The notes under the pieces are model-generated. The model was given only the letters and a program-made list of their open reading frames with translations. It was not told where the DNA came from and made no database searches. From Candidatus Omnitrophota bacterium (GTDB lineage: Bacteria; Omnitrophota; Gorgyraeia; B26-G9), in the NCBI GenBank assembly GCA_018817165.1, contig JAHITY010000072.1, positions 1 to 49,163 on the forward strand: a DNA stretch of 49,163 nt. Reading direction: 5' to 3'. The translations under genes and the position numbers were made by a program. Numbering within the stretch: the first letter of the stretch is position 1; every line of letters starts with the position of its first letter. Shown here piece after piece: positions 15,107-27,555 of this stretch.

Positions 15107-15135
15107 TTGACCTGCGGTATATTTTTTGTTATAAT
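15107..15135 (+). promoter_or_regulatory. Sigma-70-type promoter for the tRNA-Lys cluster
   Basis: TTGACC (15107-15112) and TATAAT (15130-15135) are separated by exactly 17 bases. Transcription would start near 15142, some 25 bases before tRNA-Lys. This is the best consensus promoter I can see in the window. It probably serves tRNA-Lys and possibly the Leu and Gly genes after it. Confidence 0.8.
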
Positions 15136-15166
15136 TTATTTTCTTGGATATTTATATATATCTATG

Positions 15167-15242
15167 GGGCCGTTAGCTCAGCTGGTAGAGCAGGACACTC
15201 TTAATGTCAAGGTCGAAGGTTCGAGCCCTTCACGGCCCACCA
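15167..15242 (+). tRNA. tRNA-Lys (anticodon CTT)
   Basis: The acceptor stem is GGGCCGT / ACGGCCC, the D arm GCTC/GAGC, and the anticodon stem GGACA/TGTCA has loop CTCTTAA. The outermost anticodon-stem pair (G-A) is unpaired. The T arm is GAAGG/CCTTC with TTCGAGC. CCA is encoded. Confidence 0.95.
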
Positions 15243-15283
15243 TAAACCACTCGCACTTAGGTGCTCGGGTTCATGGCGCAGCC
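15241..15283 (+). repeat. tRNA-trailer palindromic repeat, copy 1
   Basis: CATAAACC (15241-15248), whose first two bases are the last two of the tRNA CCA end, can pair with GGTTCATG (15268-15275) with one mismatch. GCGCAGCCC follows. The sequence is closely related to the trailer of tRNA-Leu at 15447-15489. Confidence 0.6.
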
Positions 15284-15364
15284 CAAAAAATGTTTTAATG
15301 AATAAAAAGTTAAGCTTTTTTGTTATCTATAGTGATTGAATTAGATTTGATTTAAAAAATATTT

Positions 15365-15448
15365 GCGGACGTGGCGGAATTGGCATACGCGTACGGCTTA
15401 GGACCGTATCCCTCTGGGATGAGAGTTCAAGTCTCTCCGTCCGCACCA
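15365..15448 (+). tRNA. tRNA-Leu (anticodon TAG)
   Basis: The acceptor stem is GCGGACG / CGTCCGC. The anticodon stem TACGG/CCGTA has loop CTTAGGA. The long class II variable arm is TCCCTCTGGGAT, and the T arm is GAGAG/CTCTC with TTCAAGT. CCA is encoded. Confidence 0.96.
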
Positions 15449-15489
15449 TAAACCATTCGCCATAGGGCTCAGGTTTATGGCACAGCCAT
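15447..15489 (+). repeat. tRNA-trailer palindromic repeat, copy 2
   Basis: CATAAACC (15447-15454), again starting inside the encoded CCA, pairs perfectly with GGTTTATG (15472-15479). GCACAGCC follows. The loop differs from copy 1 while the stem and flank are conserved. Confidence 0.6.
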
Positions 15490-15511
15490 AGTTGATCAGA
15501 GTAATGGTTTA

Positions 15512-15552
15512 TGCCCTATACCGGAGGAGAAACAACGACAGGTATAAGGGCA
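15512..15552. other. Hairpin between tRNA-Leu and tRNA-Gly
   Basis: TGCCCTATACC (15512-15522) pairs with GGTATAAGGGCA (15541-15552) with one bulge, enclosing an 18-base loop that contains GGAGGAG. No ORF of useful size follows. It may separate the tRNA-Leu and tRNA-Gly precursors. Confidence 0.45.
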
Positions 15553-15567
15553 ATGAAAATAAATTTT

Positions 15568-15642
15568 GCGGTGGTAATTCAGTGGTAGAATGTCTCCTTG
15601 CCAAGGAGAATGTCGTGGGTTCGAGCCCCATCCACCGCTCCA
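15568..15642 (+). tRNA. tRNA-Gly (anticodon GCC)
   Basis: The acceptor stem is GCGGTGG / CCACCGC, the D arm ATTC/GAAT, and the anticodon stem TCTCC/GGAGA has loop TTGCCAA. The T arm is GTGGG/CCCAT with TTCGAGC. The discriminator is T, and CCA is encoded. Confidence 0.95.
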
Positions 15643-15728
15643 TTCTTTACCTCGGATAGTTTGATGACTTTCTGAAATAGGCAGTAATATGCCTTCTGTT
15701 GTGAAATTGCTAAAAGGAGATAGTAAGA

Positions 15729-17009
15729 GTGAAAATTAAGATTAAAAATTCTCAGACATGCCAAAAAACTTTAGAAATCGAAGTGCCAAAAGAAACTGTA
15801 AATGAAGAGTTTGATCGTTATTATAAATCAATTAGTTCTGCGGCTAATGTTCCGGGGTTTAGAAAAGGTAAAGCTCCTCGGGCAATGCTGGAAGAGCATT
15901 TTGCGGATAAAGCCAGCGACAAAGTTCTGACTAATCTGCTTAACGATACCTATCATAAAGCAATTGAAAAAGAAAATATTAAACCCGTGGGTATGCCGGA
16001 GATAGCGGAAGTTAAATTTAAAAAAGATGAGAATTTAACATTTCAGGCGATAATTGATATCCAGCCTACTTTTACTTTAAAAGATTATAAAAATATTGCG
16101 ATAAAAAAACAGTCAGAAGAAGTTACTGATGAAGATGTGGATAAAGTAGTGGGATATCTAAGCGAAAGATATGCTCAATACCTTCCGATTGAAGATCGCT
16201 CTGTAAAAATCGATGACTATATTATTTGTGATTATAAGTATAGCGTTGGTGAAAAAGAATTGGATAAAAAAGAACATTCTTGGCTTTGTGTGAGTAAAGA
16301 CATGTTTCTTCCCGAGCTTGCTCAAAAAATAGAGGGAGCAAAGCTTAATGAAGAAAAAACTTTTGAAATAGTTTTACCTAAAAAATTTAAACCAGATGAA
16401 TTTGCGGGTAAAAAAGCTAATTTTAAATTATTAGTCAAAGAAATAAAAGAAAAAAAACTGCCAGACTTGAACGATGATTTTGCTAAAATGTTGAGAGTGG
16501 AATCAATTGACAAATTGAAAGAGCAAATAAAAGATGATTTAGTTAAAGAAAAACAAATGCAGGCAAAACAGGATTTAAGGGCACAAATTATTAATCATTT
16601 AGAAAAAAGTATGCCGATTGATGTGCCGATGTCATTAGTGGAAAAAAGAGAAAAGCTTTTACGCGAGAGCGCTGTTCAGAAAATGAAACAGCAAGGATTA
16701 AATGATCAGCAGATTGAGATCGAACAAAAGAAAATTGACGATATGTTTTCTAAAGAAGCCTTAAAGCAGGTTAGAGTGTTTTTTATTTTAGAAAACATAG
16801 CTTTAGCTGAAAAGATAAAGGTTGAACAAGAAGAGTTTGATAGCCGGATCAGTGAAATAGCTGCTTCTTATAATCAGAAAAAAGAAGAAGTATTGAAATA
16901 TTTAAGTGAAAAAAATCTTTTGGAAAATATTCATTGGGAAGTTTGGGAAGAAAAGATAATTGCTTTTCTTTTAGATAATGCAAAAGTAAACGAAGCTTCT
17001 AGTAAATAA
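15729..17009 (+). CDS. tig: Trigger factor (ribosome-associated chaperone, prolyl isomerase)
   Basis: Binds the ribosome exit and shields nascent chains. The 426 residues are of usual length. The N-terminal ribosome-binding domain has the signature [16 protein letters not shown] (about 41-56), close to the canonical GFRKGKVP. A central FKBP-like domain lies around 155-245 (ending [16 protein letters not shown]), and the long helical C-terminal arms follow. The start is GTG 15729 with AAAGGAG about 9 nt upstream; no ATG in frame fits better. clpP follows after 28 bases, the classic tig-clpP order. Confidence 0.96.
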   Translation: MKIKIKNSQTCQKTLEIEVPKETVNEEFDRYYKSISSAANVPGFRKGKAPRAMLEEHFADKASDKVLTNLLNDTYHKAIEKENIKPVGMPEIAEVKFKKDENLTFQAIIDIQPTFTLKDYKNIAIKKQSEEVTDEDVDKVVGYLSERYAQYLPIEDRSVKIDDYIICDYKYSVGEKELDKKEHSWLCVSKDMFLPELAQKIEGAKLNEEKTFEIVLPKKFKPDEFAGKKANFKLLVKEIKEKKLPDLNDDFAKMLRVESIDKLKEQIKDDLVKEKQMQAKQDLRAQIINHLEKSMPIDVPMSLVEKREKLLRESAVQKMKQQGLNDQQIEIEQKKIDDMFSKEALKQVRVFFILENIALAEKIKVEQEEFDSRISEIAASYNQKKEEVLKYLSEKNLLENIHWEVWEEKIIAFLLDNAKVNEASSK

Positions 17010-17037
17010 ATTTAAGTATTGCTATGCGGAGGTAAAA

Positions 17038-17649
17038 ATGGAGGGGAAAAATCAGATGTTAGTGCCCATGGTTGTTGAACAAACTAATAGGGGAGAACGT
17101 GCATTTGATATTTATTCACGTTTACTTAAAGACAGAATAATTTTTATTGGTACAGCAATCGATGATTCGGTTGCTAATTTAGTTATTGCTCAACTGCTTT
17201 TTTTACAGATGGATGATGCTAAAAAAGACATACATGTTTACGTGAATTCTCCGGGCGGAGTAGTTACAGCCGGACTTGCCATATATGATACTATGCAGTT
17301 TGTTCAGTGTGATGTTAATACTTATTGTATGGGGCAAGCCGCAAGCATGGGAGCTGTACTTTTAGCTGCCGGAACAAAAGGTAAAAGATTTGCTCTGCCA
17401 AACGCCCGGGTTATGATTCACCAGCCATGGGGTGGAACGCAGGGAACCGCCTCGGATATCCATATCCAAGCTCAGGAAATTTTAAAGATGAAAGAGAATT
17501 TAAATAAAATTTTAAGTAAGCATACCGGACAATCAATAGAAAAGATTGCCAAGGATACTGATCGTGATTATTTTATGGATGCGCAAGAATCTGCAGATTA
17601 TGGATTAGTGGATTCAGTTATTTCCGCGGATAAACCAAAAGTTAAATAA
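17038..17649 (+). CDS. clpP: ATP-dependent Clp protease proteolytic subunit
   Basis: Serine protease subunit that forms the tetradecameric ClpP barrel. In 203 residues the triad is visible: Ser103 in [11 protein letters not shown], His128 in NARVMIHQP, and Asp177 in TDRDYFM. VNSPGG is the oxyanion-hole segment. GCGGAGG is upstream of the ATG. In many bacteria clpX follows; here an aminotransferase gene comes next and no Clp ATPase is in the window, so its partner must be encoded elsewhere. Confidence 0.97.
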   Translation: MEGKNQMLVPMVVEQTNRGERAFDIYSRLLKDRIIFIGTAIDDSVANLVIAQLLFLQMDDAKKDIHVYVNSPGGVVTAGLAIYDTMQFVQCDVNTYCMGQAASMGAVLLAAGTKGKRFALPNARVMIHQPWGGTQGTASDIHIQAQEILKMKENLNKILSKHTGQSIEKIAKDTDRDYFMDAQESADYGLVDSVISADKPKVK

Positions 17650-17678
17650 TAAGTAACAATTATCGAAAGGGAATGAAA

Positions 17679-18812
17679 ATGAAAAAAAATCATTTGCTTA
17701 CTCCGGGGCCGACACAAGTTCCAACTGAAGTTCTGCTGGCCATGTCAAAGCCAACAATTCATCATCGAACTCCTGGATTTATGGCAATTTTTAAAGAGAT
17801 GAATGAAAATCTTAAGTATGTGTTTCAAACAAAAAATGATATTTTTACTTTTGCCGCTTCTGGTACGGGAGCAATGGAAGCAACAGTAGCTAATTTGCTG
17901 AGTGCCGGAGATACGGCGATTTGTATTCAGGCAGGTAAATTTGGTGAACGCTGGACTCAGATATGTAAAGCTTACGGAGTAAAGGTGGTTGTGATTGATG
18001 TTGAATGGGGTTTAGCCGTTGAGCCTGCGGTAATTAAAAAAGCATTGGATGAAAATAAAGATGTAAAAGCGGTGTTTACAACTTTGTGTGAAACTTCAAC
18101 CGGTGTAATAACTGATATTAAAGCAATCGCTGAAATTACCAAGAATACTGATGCGGTAATTGTCACTGATGCAATCAGTGCCTTGGGCGGAGTTGAACTT
18201 AAAACTGATGAATGGGGCATTGATGTTGTTGTTTGCGGTTCCCAAAAAAGTTTAATGATTCCTCCGGGATTGGCTTTTTGTTCGGTTAGTCTAAAAGCCT
18301 GGAAATTAGTAGAAGCATCAAAGTCACCAAGATATTATTTTGATCTGCGCAAAGCAAAAAAAGCTTTGGATAAAGACGATACTGCCTGGACTCCAGCAGT
18401 TACATTATGTATTGGTTTGAATGAAGCATTAAAGATGATTAAATTAGAAACTTTAGAAAAAGCAATTGCTCGTCAGAGCAAATTAGCAAAGGCGCTGCGC
18501 AGTGCGGTAGTTGCTTTAGGTTTAAAGGTATATGCTAAAAATCCATCAGATGTAGTCACTTCAATTTCCTTGCCGGAAACAATTAATGGCGGCGCATTAG
18601 TCAAGACAATGCGTGAGGTTTATGGTGTTGGGATTGCGGGTGGACAGGATCATTTAAAAGGAAAGATTATTCGGATAGCTACAATGGGATACATGAATGA
18701 ATTTGATGTTATAATTGGAGTTAGCTGTTTAGAAATTGTACTTAAAAAAATGGGTTATGAATTTGAAGCAGGTAGTGGTGTCGGTGCGGCAGAAAAAGAA
18801 TTCTTGAATTAG
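17679..18812 (+). CDS. Class V aminotransferase (serine-pyruvate/alanine-glyoxylate type), probable phosphoserine or serine transaminase
   Basis: PLP fold-type I enzyme. I start at ATG 17679 (377 residues) because GAAAGGG lies 7 nt upstream; ATG 17673 is too close to it. Visible are the N-terminal LLTPGPTQVP, ASGTGAMEA (phosphate-binding loop), CETSTGV, VTDAISALGG with the PLP-contacting Asp, and the Schiff-base lysine in GSQKSLMIPPG. Lying 14 bases before serA, it most likely supplies the transamination step of serine synthesis, as class V enzymes do in lineages lacking classical SerC. The alternative is serine-glyoxylate or alanine-glyoxylate transamination. Residues cannot decide this without structure comparison. 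Confidence 0.88.
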   Translation: MKKNHLLTPGPTQVPTEVLLAMSKPTIHHRTPGFMAIFKEMNENLKYVFQTKNDIFTFAASGTGAMEATVANLLSAGDTAICIQAGKFGERWTQICKAYGVKVVVIDVEWGLAVEPAVIKKALDENKDVKAVFTTLCETSTGVITDIKAIAEITKNTDAVIVTDAISALGGVELKTDEWGIDVVVCGSQKSLMIPPGLAFCSVSLKAWKLVEASKSPRYYFDLRKAKKALDKDDTAWTPAVTLCIGLNEALKMIKLETLEKAIARQSKLAKALRSAVVALGLKVYAKNPSDVVTSISLPETINGGALVKTMREVYGVGIAGGQDHLKGKIIRIATMGYMNEFDVIIGVSCLEIVLKKMGYEFEAGSGVGAAEKEFLN

Positions 18813-18826
18813 GAGCAATATTTATT

Positions 18827-20404
18827 ATGAAAGTATTAATAAGTGATCCGCTATCAGAAGAAGGCTTGAAAATATTAAAAGAGCGGAATGTTGCTTTTGA
18901 TTGTAAATCAAAACTTTCACCTGAAGAACTGAAACAAATAATTGGTGAATATGACGCATTGATTATTCGTAGCGGAACTAAAGCAACAGCTGATATAATC
19001 GAAGCAGGGGGTAAGCTTAAAGTTATTGGCCGGGCTGGTGTGGGCATAGACAATGTTGATTTAGAAGCTGCTTCTAAAAAAGGTATTGTAGTTATGAATA
19101 CCCCAGGAGGCAATACTATTTCAACAGCTGAGCATACGGTAAGTATGCTGCTGGCTTTAAACCGGAACATTCCACAAGCTAATGCTTCAATGAAAAGCGG
19201 GGCTTGGGATAGGAAAAGTTTTGAATCGCATGAATTATCAGGCAAATGTTTGGGGATCATCGGTTTGGGCAGAATTGGTTTAGAAGTGGCAAAAAGAGCA
19301 CAATCTTTTGGTATGAAAATAGTTGCTCATGATCCTTTTCTTTCACCGAAAAAAGCCGAACAGCTGGATATTGAATTACTCGAGCTTGATGATCTTTTTG
19401 GTAAGATTGATTTTCTCACGGTGCACACGCCATTAACAGCTGAAACAAATCATATGGTTGGGGAAAAACAATTTGCTCAAATGAAAAAAGGCGTGAAAAT
19501 TTTAAATTGCGCTCGTGGTGGAATTGTTGATGAAGCCGCTTTGTTAAAAGCAATTGAAGCCGGGATTGTTGCTGGGGCGGCATTGGATGTTTTTGAAAAT
19601 GAACCGCCAAAAAATAGTCCGCTGATCGCTTTAGATTGTGTTATCGCAACTCCGCATCTAGGAGCTTCTACAAGCGAAGCGCAGATTAATGTAGCTGTTG
19701 AAATAGCTGAGCAGGTCGCGGATCTTTTACAGGGCAAAGGGGTTCGTAATGCACTAAATTATCCTTGTCTTGAAGGTGATGTTTGCACTGTTCTTGAGCC
19801 ATATATTAAATTATCTGAAAAGTTAGGTAGATTTTCAGCGCAGATTATTGCTGGACATATTAATAAAGTAAGTATAAAATATTGTGGGGATATAGTAAAT
19901 CATGATATAGCACCAGTTACGCTTGCTTTGCTCAAAGGATTGCTTTCTTTTAAACTAGGTGAATCAGTGAATTATGTTAATGCTCCGTTTATCGCTAAAG
20001 AGCGCGGCATTGAAGTCAGTGAAACAAAAGTTTTAGAGAATGAAAAATTCTCAAATCTTATTAGTGTAGAAGTTTTAACTGATAAAGGTCAAAGTATAAT
20101 TAGCGGTACTTTGTTTGCTAAAAATAAGCCGAGGATTGTTAGGATTAATGATTTTTATATCGATACTATTCCTGAAGGAAATGTATTAATTACTAATAAT
20201 ATTGATTCTCCTGGTATTGTGGGAAAGGTGGGAACTATACTGGGTAATAATAAAGTTAATATTGCGGCAATGACTTTTGGGAAAACCGGGGCAACTGGTA
20301 ATTCGATGGTTGTTTTAAATGTGGACAGTGAAATCACGGAAGATGTTCTTGCCGAAATTAAAAAATGCAAGAATGTTACTGATGCTAAAGTTATTAGACT
20401 ATAG
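18827..20404 (+). CDS. serA: D-3-phosphoglycerate dehydrogenase (long form with ACT domain)
   Basis: Oxidises 3-phosphoglycerate to 3-phosphohydroxypyruvate with NAD, the first serine-synthesis step. At 525 residues it is the long form: a catalytic domain with GRAGVGIDNVD, the NAD loop GLGRIGLEVAKRA, the active-site arginine in NCARGGIVDE and the histidine in PHLGAST; then an intervening domain (about 315-450); then a C-terminal ACT domain (NNIDSPGIVGKVGTILG) that usually mediates serine feedback. The upstream aminotransferase would handle its product. TAG is the stop codon. Confidence 0.96.
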   Translation: MKVLISDPLSEEGLKILKERNVAFDCKSKLSPEELKQIIGEYDALIIRSGTKATADIIEAGGKLKVIGRAGVGIDNVDLEAASKKGIVVMNTPGGNTISTAEHTVSMLLALNRNIPQANASMKSGAWDRKSFESHELSGKCLGIIGLGRIGLEVAKRAQSFGMKIVAHDPFLSPKKAEQLDIELLELDDLFGKIDFLTVHTPLTAETNHMVGEKQFAQMKKGVKILNCARGGIVDEAALLKAIEAGIVAGAALDVFENEPPKNSPLIALDCVIATPHLGASTSEAQINVAVEIAEQVADLLQGKGVRNALNYPCLEGDVCTVLEPYIKLSEKLGRFSAQIIAGHINKVSIKYCGDIVNHDIAPVTLALLKGLLSFKLGESVNYVNAPFIAKERGIEVSETKVLENEKFSNLISVEVLTDKGQSIISGTLFAKNKPRIVRINDFYIDTIPEGNVLITNNIDSPGIVGKVGTILGNNKVNIAAMTFGKTGATGNSMVVLNVDSEITEDVLAEIKKCKNVTDAKVIRL

Positions 20405-20436
20405 ATGATCTAATCTTTAATAACATGGGGGGGGCA

Positions 20437-22113
20437 ATGAAGAGTAAAATAATATTACTTTGTATTCTGTTTGTTGGAATAATGTCTATTTCTGCAAATG
20501 CTATAGCAGCGCCGGCAATTATTAATGATATTGTTATCGATACCCAGGATTCTTCAGTAAAACTTACTATTACTTCTAGCCAAACTTTACAAATAGAAAC
20601 ATTTAAAAATGACGAAAGTCCGGCCAATTATATTGTTTTAGATTTCATTGGAAGTGTGTATACGAATATGCCTTCAATAATTGAAGTTGGTCAAGGTGCG
20701 GTTGAAAAAGTAAGTCTTGTGAGAGGGGAAGAAAGTCAAATTTCTATCGATGGAGAACCCTATTACTCTTTAGATTTTTTAGCGATAAACCTGACTAGTA
20801 CCGCGGACTATAGAGTTAATCAATCACAATCAGTTATTGATTTAAGTATTGGAGTATCAGGTGCAGAGAAAACAGTAAAGCAAGAGGCAAAGCCTTATAT
20901 CGCAGAGACTGCTGTTGAGCTTACTCCGCCAATAGTTGTTTCCAGGAAACAGAAAACTGTAGAGCCAGTTGTTAGCAACGATGATTATATTAATTATAAA
21001 GCTAAATACGATGATTTGCCGGTAGCTATTGAAACAAATTCTAGGGAAATTGAGCCAATTCAGAAGGAAGAAGTTCCCGTTTTGGAAAAAAGATCCAGAG
21101 TTCGCAAGGAAATGAAAACAAAAGTTGATGCTATTCGATCTAAGAGTGCAAAACAGAAATTAAAGAAGAAAAAAAGTAACCGTGGATTTTTATTTTTCAG
21201 GAAAAGAACGGTTGAAGATGTTCCGCAAGAAGTAGTTCAAGAAGAAAAAGCTCCGATTGTTAAAAAAAGAGTAGTTGCTCCAGTTCAGGTAGAAAAAGAA
21301 AACTATTTAATTGACAGTATTGTGAATGAAACAATAAGAGAGAAACAGAAAACAACTGATCGTATCGAAGATCTAACAATGGAATTGAAAAATTTGCAAC
21401 AAAGTTTGTCCCTATCAAAAGGGCAAAAATCTGAGTTGGATGAAAAAATTAATGAAATATTGGCAAAGCTTGATCAACTGAAAAACTCTTTAGATGATGA
21501 GATTAAAAGACGTCAAGCATTAGGTGAAAAAGTTGATGACCTTATTGGTCAGCGCAATGCTTATATTAAAGCAAAGAAGGATTATGAAGATTTTCAGGCG
21601 CAGCTTAATAGCGTGAACGCTTCAGTAGATGATTTAAATACTGAAGTTAAAGAAATAAGCAGCAAAATCGATCTTGTGCGTTTTGAAAAAAGAAAATTGG
21701 AAGATGATGTTAATTTAATGGAAACGGAATATTCGCAGATAAAAACAGAATATGATAATACTGTAAAAATTAAAGATTCTATAACTTTAACCGTTGAAAA
21801 ACTTAGTAGAGAAATTGATGAGCTTCGTCAAAAACTGGATAAAGCTATGGAGGCTAAAACACGTGTTCTAGCTGATTTGAAAAATTTTGAAAATGCAAAC
21901 AAGTTCAGTGGAACGGAATTAGCGAGGCTTAAGCAAGTTCTGTTGGATAAGAATGCTGTCCTTACAGATCTTTCCAAAAGATATGAACAGCTTAAATTAA
22001 ATTTAGATTTGGCTGTATCTGAGAAGTTTAAAGTTGAATATGCATACAAAAATGCTAAAACTGAATACGATAGAATTAAACGCGAAATCGAAACATATTT
22101 ACAAAAGCAATAG
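20437..22113 (+). CDS. Secreted AMIN-like domain protein with long coiled coil
   Basis: No named protein is recognised. From ATG 20437, with a run of G residues 6 nt upstream (ATG 20425 would lie inside it), there are 558 residues. A signal peptide (MKSKIILLCILFVGIMS, cut near AIAA/P) leads into an AMIN-like beta domain (about 25-145; NYIVLDFIGSVYTNMPS, YYSLDFLAINL). AMIN domains bind peptidoglycan or secretin-associated partners. A Lys/Glu-rich linker contains GFLFFRKRT. Residues about 285-555 are an uninterrupted heptad-style coiled coil. It is paralogous to the next gene at its N-terminus. A periplasmic cell-wall-linked spacer is the likely role (inference). Confidence 0.82.
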   Translation: MKSKIILLCILFVGIMSISANAIAAPAIINDIVIDTQDSSVKLTITSSQTLQIETFKNDESPANYIVLDFIGSVYTNMPSIIEVGQGAVEKVSLVRGEESQISIDGEPYYSLDFLAINLTSTADYRVNQSQSVIDLSIGVSGAEKTVKQEAKPYIAETAVELTPPIVVSRKQKTVEPVVSNDDYINYKAKYDDLPVAIETNSREIEPIQKEEVPVLEKRSRVRKEMKTKVDAIRSKSAKQKLKKKKSNRGFLFFRKRTVEDVPQEVVQEEKAPIVKKRVVAPVQVEKENYLIDSIVNETIREKQKTTDRIEDLTMELKNLQQSLSLSKGQKSELDEKINEILAKLDQLKNSLDDEIKRRQALGEKVDDLIGQRNAYIKAKKDYEDFQAQLNSVNASVDDLNTEVKEISSKIDLVRFEKRKLEDDVNLMETEYSQIKTEYDNTVKIKDSITLTVEKLSREIDELRQKLDKAMEAKTRVLADLKNFENANKFSGTELARLKQVLLDKNAVLTDLSKRYEQLKLNLDLAVSEKFKVEYAYKNAKTEYDRIKREIETYLQKQ

Positions 22114-22208
22114 ATATGATTATCGAGTAAGTTTGTTTTGCGAATAAGAATTTAAAAGTAAATTAAGTAATATTAGGAAAATGTAAAATTATATTGGGAG
22201 GAGAATAA

Positions 22209-25812
<3,604 letters not shown>

Positions 25813-25832
25813 AAAGGTAGATAGGGAAAATA

Positions 25833-26495
25833 ATGATTGATATTAATGATATAGCTATCCGGTTGATGCTTGCGACTGTTTTAAGCGGGATAATTGGATA
25901 TGAACGAGAAATCCATGGACGGGCTGCTGGATTGCGAACTACGATATTAGTTGGCGTGGGATCATGTCTAATAATGCTTACGTCAATAAATTTGCATGCA
26001 ATATATCAAGGCATTGCTAATGTTGATCCCTCAAGGATCCCGGCCCAAGTAATAAGCGGAATTGGATTTTTAGGTGCTGGAACTATTTTAAGATTTCATG
26101 CTTCTGTGCGAGGCTTGACTACTGCTGCTGCTTTGTGGGCAGTTGCCGGTATCGGGATTGCTATTGGCAGCGGATTTTACGCAGCGACTTTTCTTAGCAC
26201 AGGGATTATTTTTATTGTGTTAGTTGCTTTATCTCATTTTGAGCGAAAAATTACCCGATCTACAGAGCGAGTTATAAATGTGGAAGCTGTCGGCGGGATA
26301 GATCTTTTGAGTGAAATCACGAAGACAATCGATGAATTAGATGCCGAAATTAAAAATATTGATATAAAGCATACTGCTAACTCAGAGAGTTTTAATGTTT
26401 CAATGCATTTACAATTTTTTGCTGTAAAAATCAATAATCAAATAACAACCTCTCTGTTGCGAATTAAAGGTGTAACTTCCGTAAAATGGGTCTGA
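25833..26495 (+). CDS. MgtC/SapB-family membrane protein
   Basis: The 220 residues have four to five membrane helices in the first 140, with family marks GIIGYEREIHGRAAGLRT, PSRIPAQVISGIGFLGAGTI and SVRGLTTAAALWAVAGIG, followed by a cytoplasmic C-terminal domain of ACT-like type. MgtC proteins act in low-magnesium growth and some inhibit ATP synthase; many distant members have no known role. There is no sign of a magnesium leader upstream. The last 10 bases overlap the proposed start of larB. Confidence 0.9.
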   Translation: MIDINDIAIRLMLATVLSGIIGYEREIHGRAAGLRTTILVGVGSCLIMLTSINLHAIYQGIANVDPSRIPAQVISGIGFLGAGTILRFHASVRGLTTAAALWAVAGIGIAIGSGFYAATFLSTGIIFIVLVALSHFERKITRSTERVINVEAVGGIDLLSEITKTIDELDAEIKNIDIKHTANSESFNVSMHLQFFAVKINNQITTSLLRIKGVTSVKWV

Positions 26496-27196
26496 AAAAA
26501 GCCAAAGCCACCTTGCCGGCAAAGACACATAAAATTAACATGAAAAATAAAAAATCATGTTCTGCCAGAATAGATATTGCTCGAGAAAAACGTCGCGGAT
26601 TTCCCGAAGTTATTTTTTGTCCTGGTAAAAAAATCGAGCAAATTAAGCGGATAGCGCAATGCATTCTCAAACACAATGACACTTTATTGTTGACAAAAGT
26701 TAATGATAAAATCTATAAAGCCTTAAAATCAATCAGTAAAAGACTAGTTTACAATAAGGAGGCAAATCTTATATATGTTGCCAATAATAAAAAGATTGAA
26801 AAAAAAGGGCTCATTCTTGTAATAAGTGCTGGAACAAGTGACATTCCAATTGCTGAAGAAGCAGCTATTACTGCTGAGCTTATGAATAATCGGGTTGAAC
26901 GACTTTATGATGTTGGGGTGGCGGGTATTCACCGTTTATTGGATGAATCAGATATTGTAAGAAAAGCTGATGTGCTGATAGTTGTTGCTGGTATGGAAGG
27001 GGCATTAGCTAGCGTGGTTAGCGGAATGGTTGATAAACCGGTTATTGGGGTACCTACCAGCGTGGGATATGGTGCTAGTTTTCAAGGTATAGCGCCTTTG
27101 TTAACAATGCTTAATTCCTGTTCTCCAGGGGTTAGCGTGGTAAATATTGATAATGGTTTTGGCGCTGGTTATTTAGCGGGAATGATTAACAAATAG
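26486..27196 (+). CDS. larB: LarB, nickel-pincer cofactor biosynthesis (NaAD carboxylase/hydrolase)
   Basis: LarB carboxylates and hydrolyses nicotinic acid adenine dinucleotide in the first step to the nickel pincer cofactor of lactate racemase and relatives. The 236 residues have RGFPEVIFCPGKK near the N-terminus and the AIR-carboxylase-like C-terminal half: VISAGTSDIPIAEEAAITA, DVGVAGIHRLL, VVAGMEGALASVVSGM, PVIGVPTSVGYGASF, NIDNGFGAGYLA. The start may be 26486 or ATG 26540; neither has a good ribosome-binding site. Its TAG stop is also the first TAG of a 7-bp repeat run. larC follows only after a 375-base repeat-filled gap. Confidence 0.92.
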   Translation: MGLKKAKATLPAKTHKINMKNKKSCSARIDIAREKRRGFPEVIFCPGKKIEQIKRIAQCILKHNDTLLLTKVNDKIYKALKSISKRLVYNKEANLIYVANNKKIEKKGLILVISAGTSDIPIAEEAAITAELMNNRVERLYDVGVAGIHRLLDESDIVRKADVLIVVAGMEGALASVVSGMVDKPVIGVPTSVGYGASFQGIAPLLTMLNSCSPGVSVVNIDNGFGAGYLAGMINK

Positions 27197-27393
27197 CGTA
27201 TAGCGGTTAGCGTATAGAACTGAAGGATGATGGACGATCGCCCGCCAGAAAACGGCGAGGCTGGGACGATGGACGAAAAAGCAGTTATGAATGACTAGTT
27301 ATGAGTTATGAGTGGGAAAAGCATAAAAACAAAAAGCGTAAAGCGATTAGAGTAGAAAGTTTATAAAGTTCATAAAGTTATAAAGTGAAAAAA
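27194..27393. repeat. Island of mixed 7-bp tandem repeats between larB and larC
   Basis: TAG recurs exactly every 7 bp at 27194, 27201, 27208 and 27215 (TAGCGTA, TAGCGGT, TAGCGTA, TAGAACT). Then come GATGGACGAT-type words, AGTTATG units with 7-bp spacing (near 27284-27310), and AAAGTTT/AAAGTTC/AAAGTTA units. There is no ORF or promoter that I can defend. Copy C of the inverted-repeat element follows at 27434. Confidence 0.6.
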
Positions 27394-27433
27394 GAAGAAA
27401 AACAAAAATAGTTTAGAGAATAGAATTATATAT

Positions 27434-27555
27434 GGCAAAAATTCTCTTTGAGCGGCGCTTTCGAACGTAATTTTGACAGGAAGTCAAAATAGTGAGAACG
27501 CGCGGCTGAGCCTGCACGATGTAGGCTCAGGCTTAGTGAAAAGACGTGTTTTTGC
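27434..27555 (+). mobile_element. MITE-like inverted-repeat element, copy C (short inner module)
   Basis: This 122-bp copy starts GGCAAAAATTCTCTTT and GAGCGGCGCTTT, carries the short inner hairpin ATTTTGAC / GTCAAAAT as in copy B, then the GCTGAGCCTGCA / TGTAGGCTCAGGC palindrome, and ends GTTTTTGC (the last C of the other copies is T). The right flank is almost identical to that of copy A over about 70 bases. It ends 8 bases before the ribosome-binding site of larC. Confidence 0.8.

Noticed and set aside
15107-15298. Apparent 63-residue ORF across tRNA-Lys
   Set aside because: It is the translation of the tRNA gene itself (the typical false peptide LAQLVEQ...VEGSSPSRPT). The tRNA structure is complete.
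15579-15764. Minus-strand ORF of 61 residues over tRNA-Gly
   Set aside because: It reads the antisense of the tRNA (GAVDGARTHDILLGKE is a well-known artefact) and runs into the trigger factor gene.
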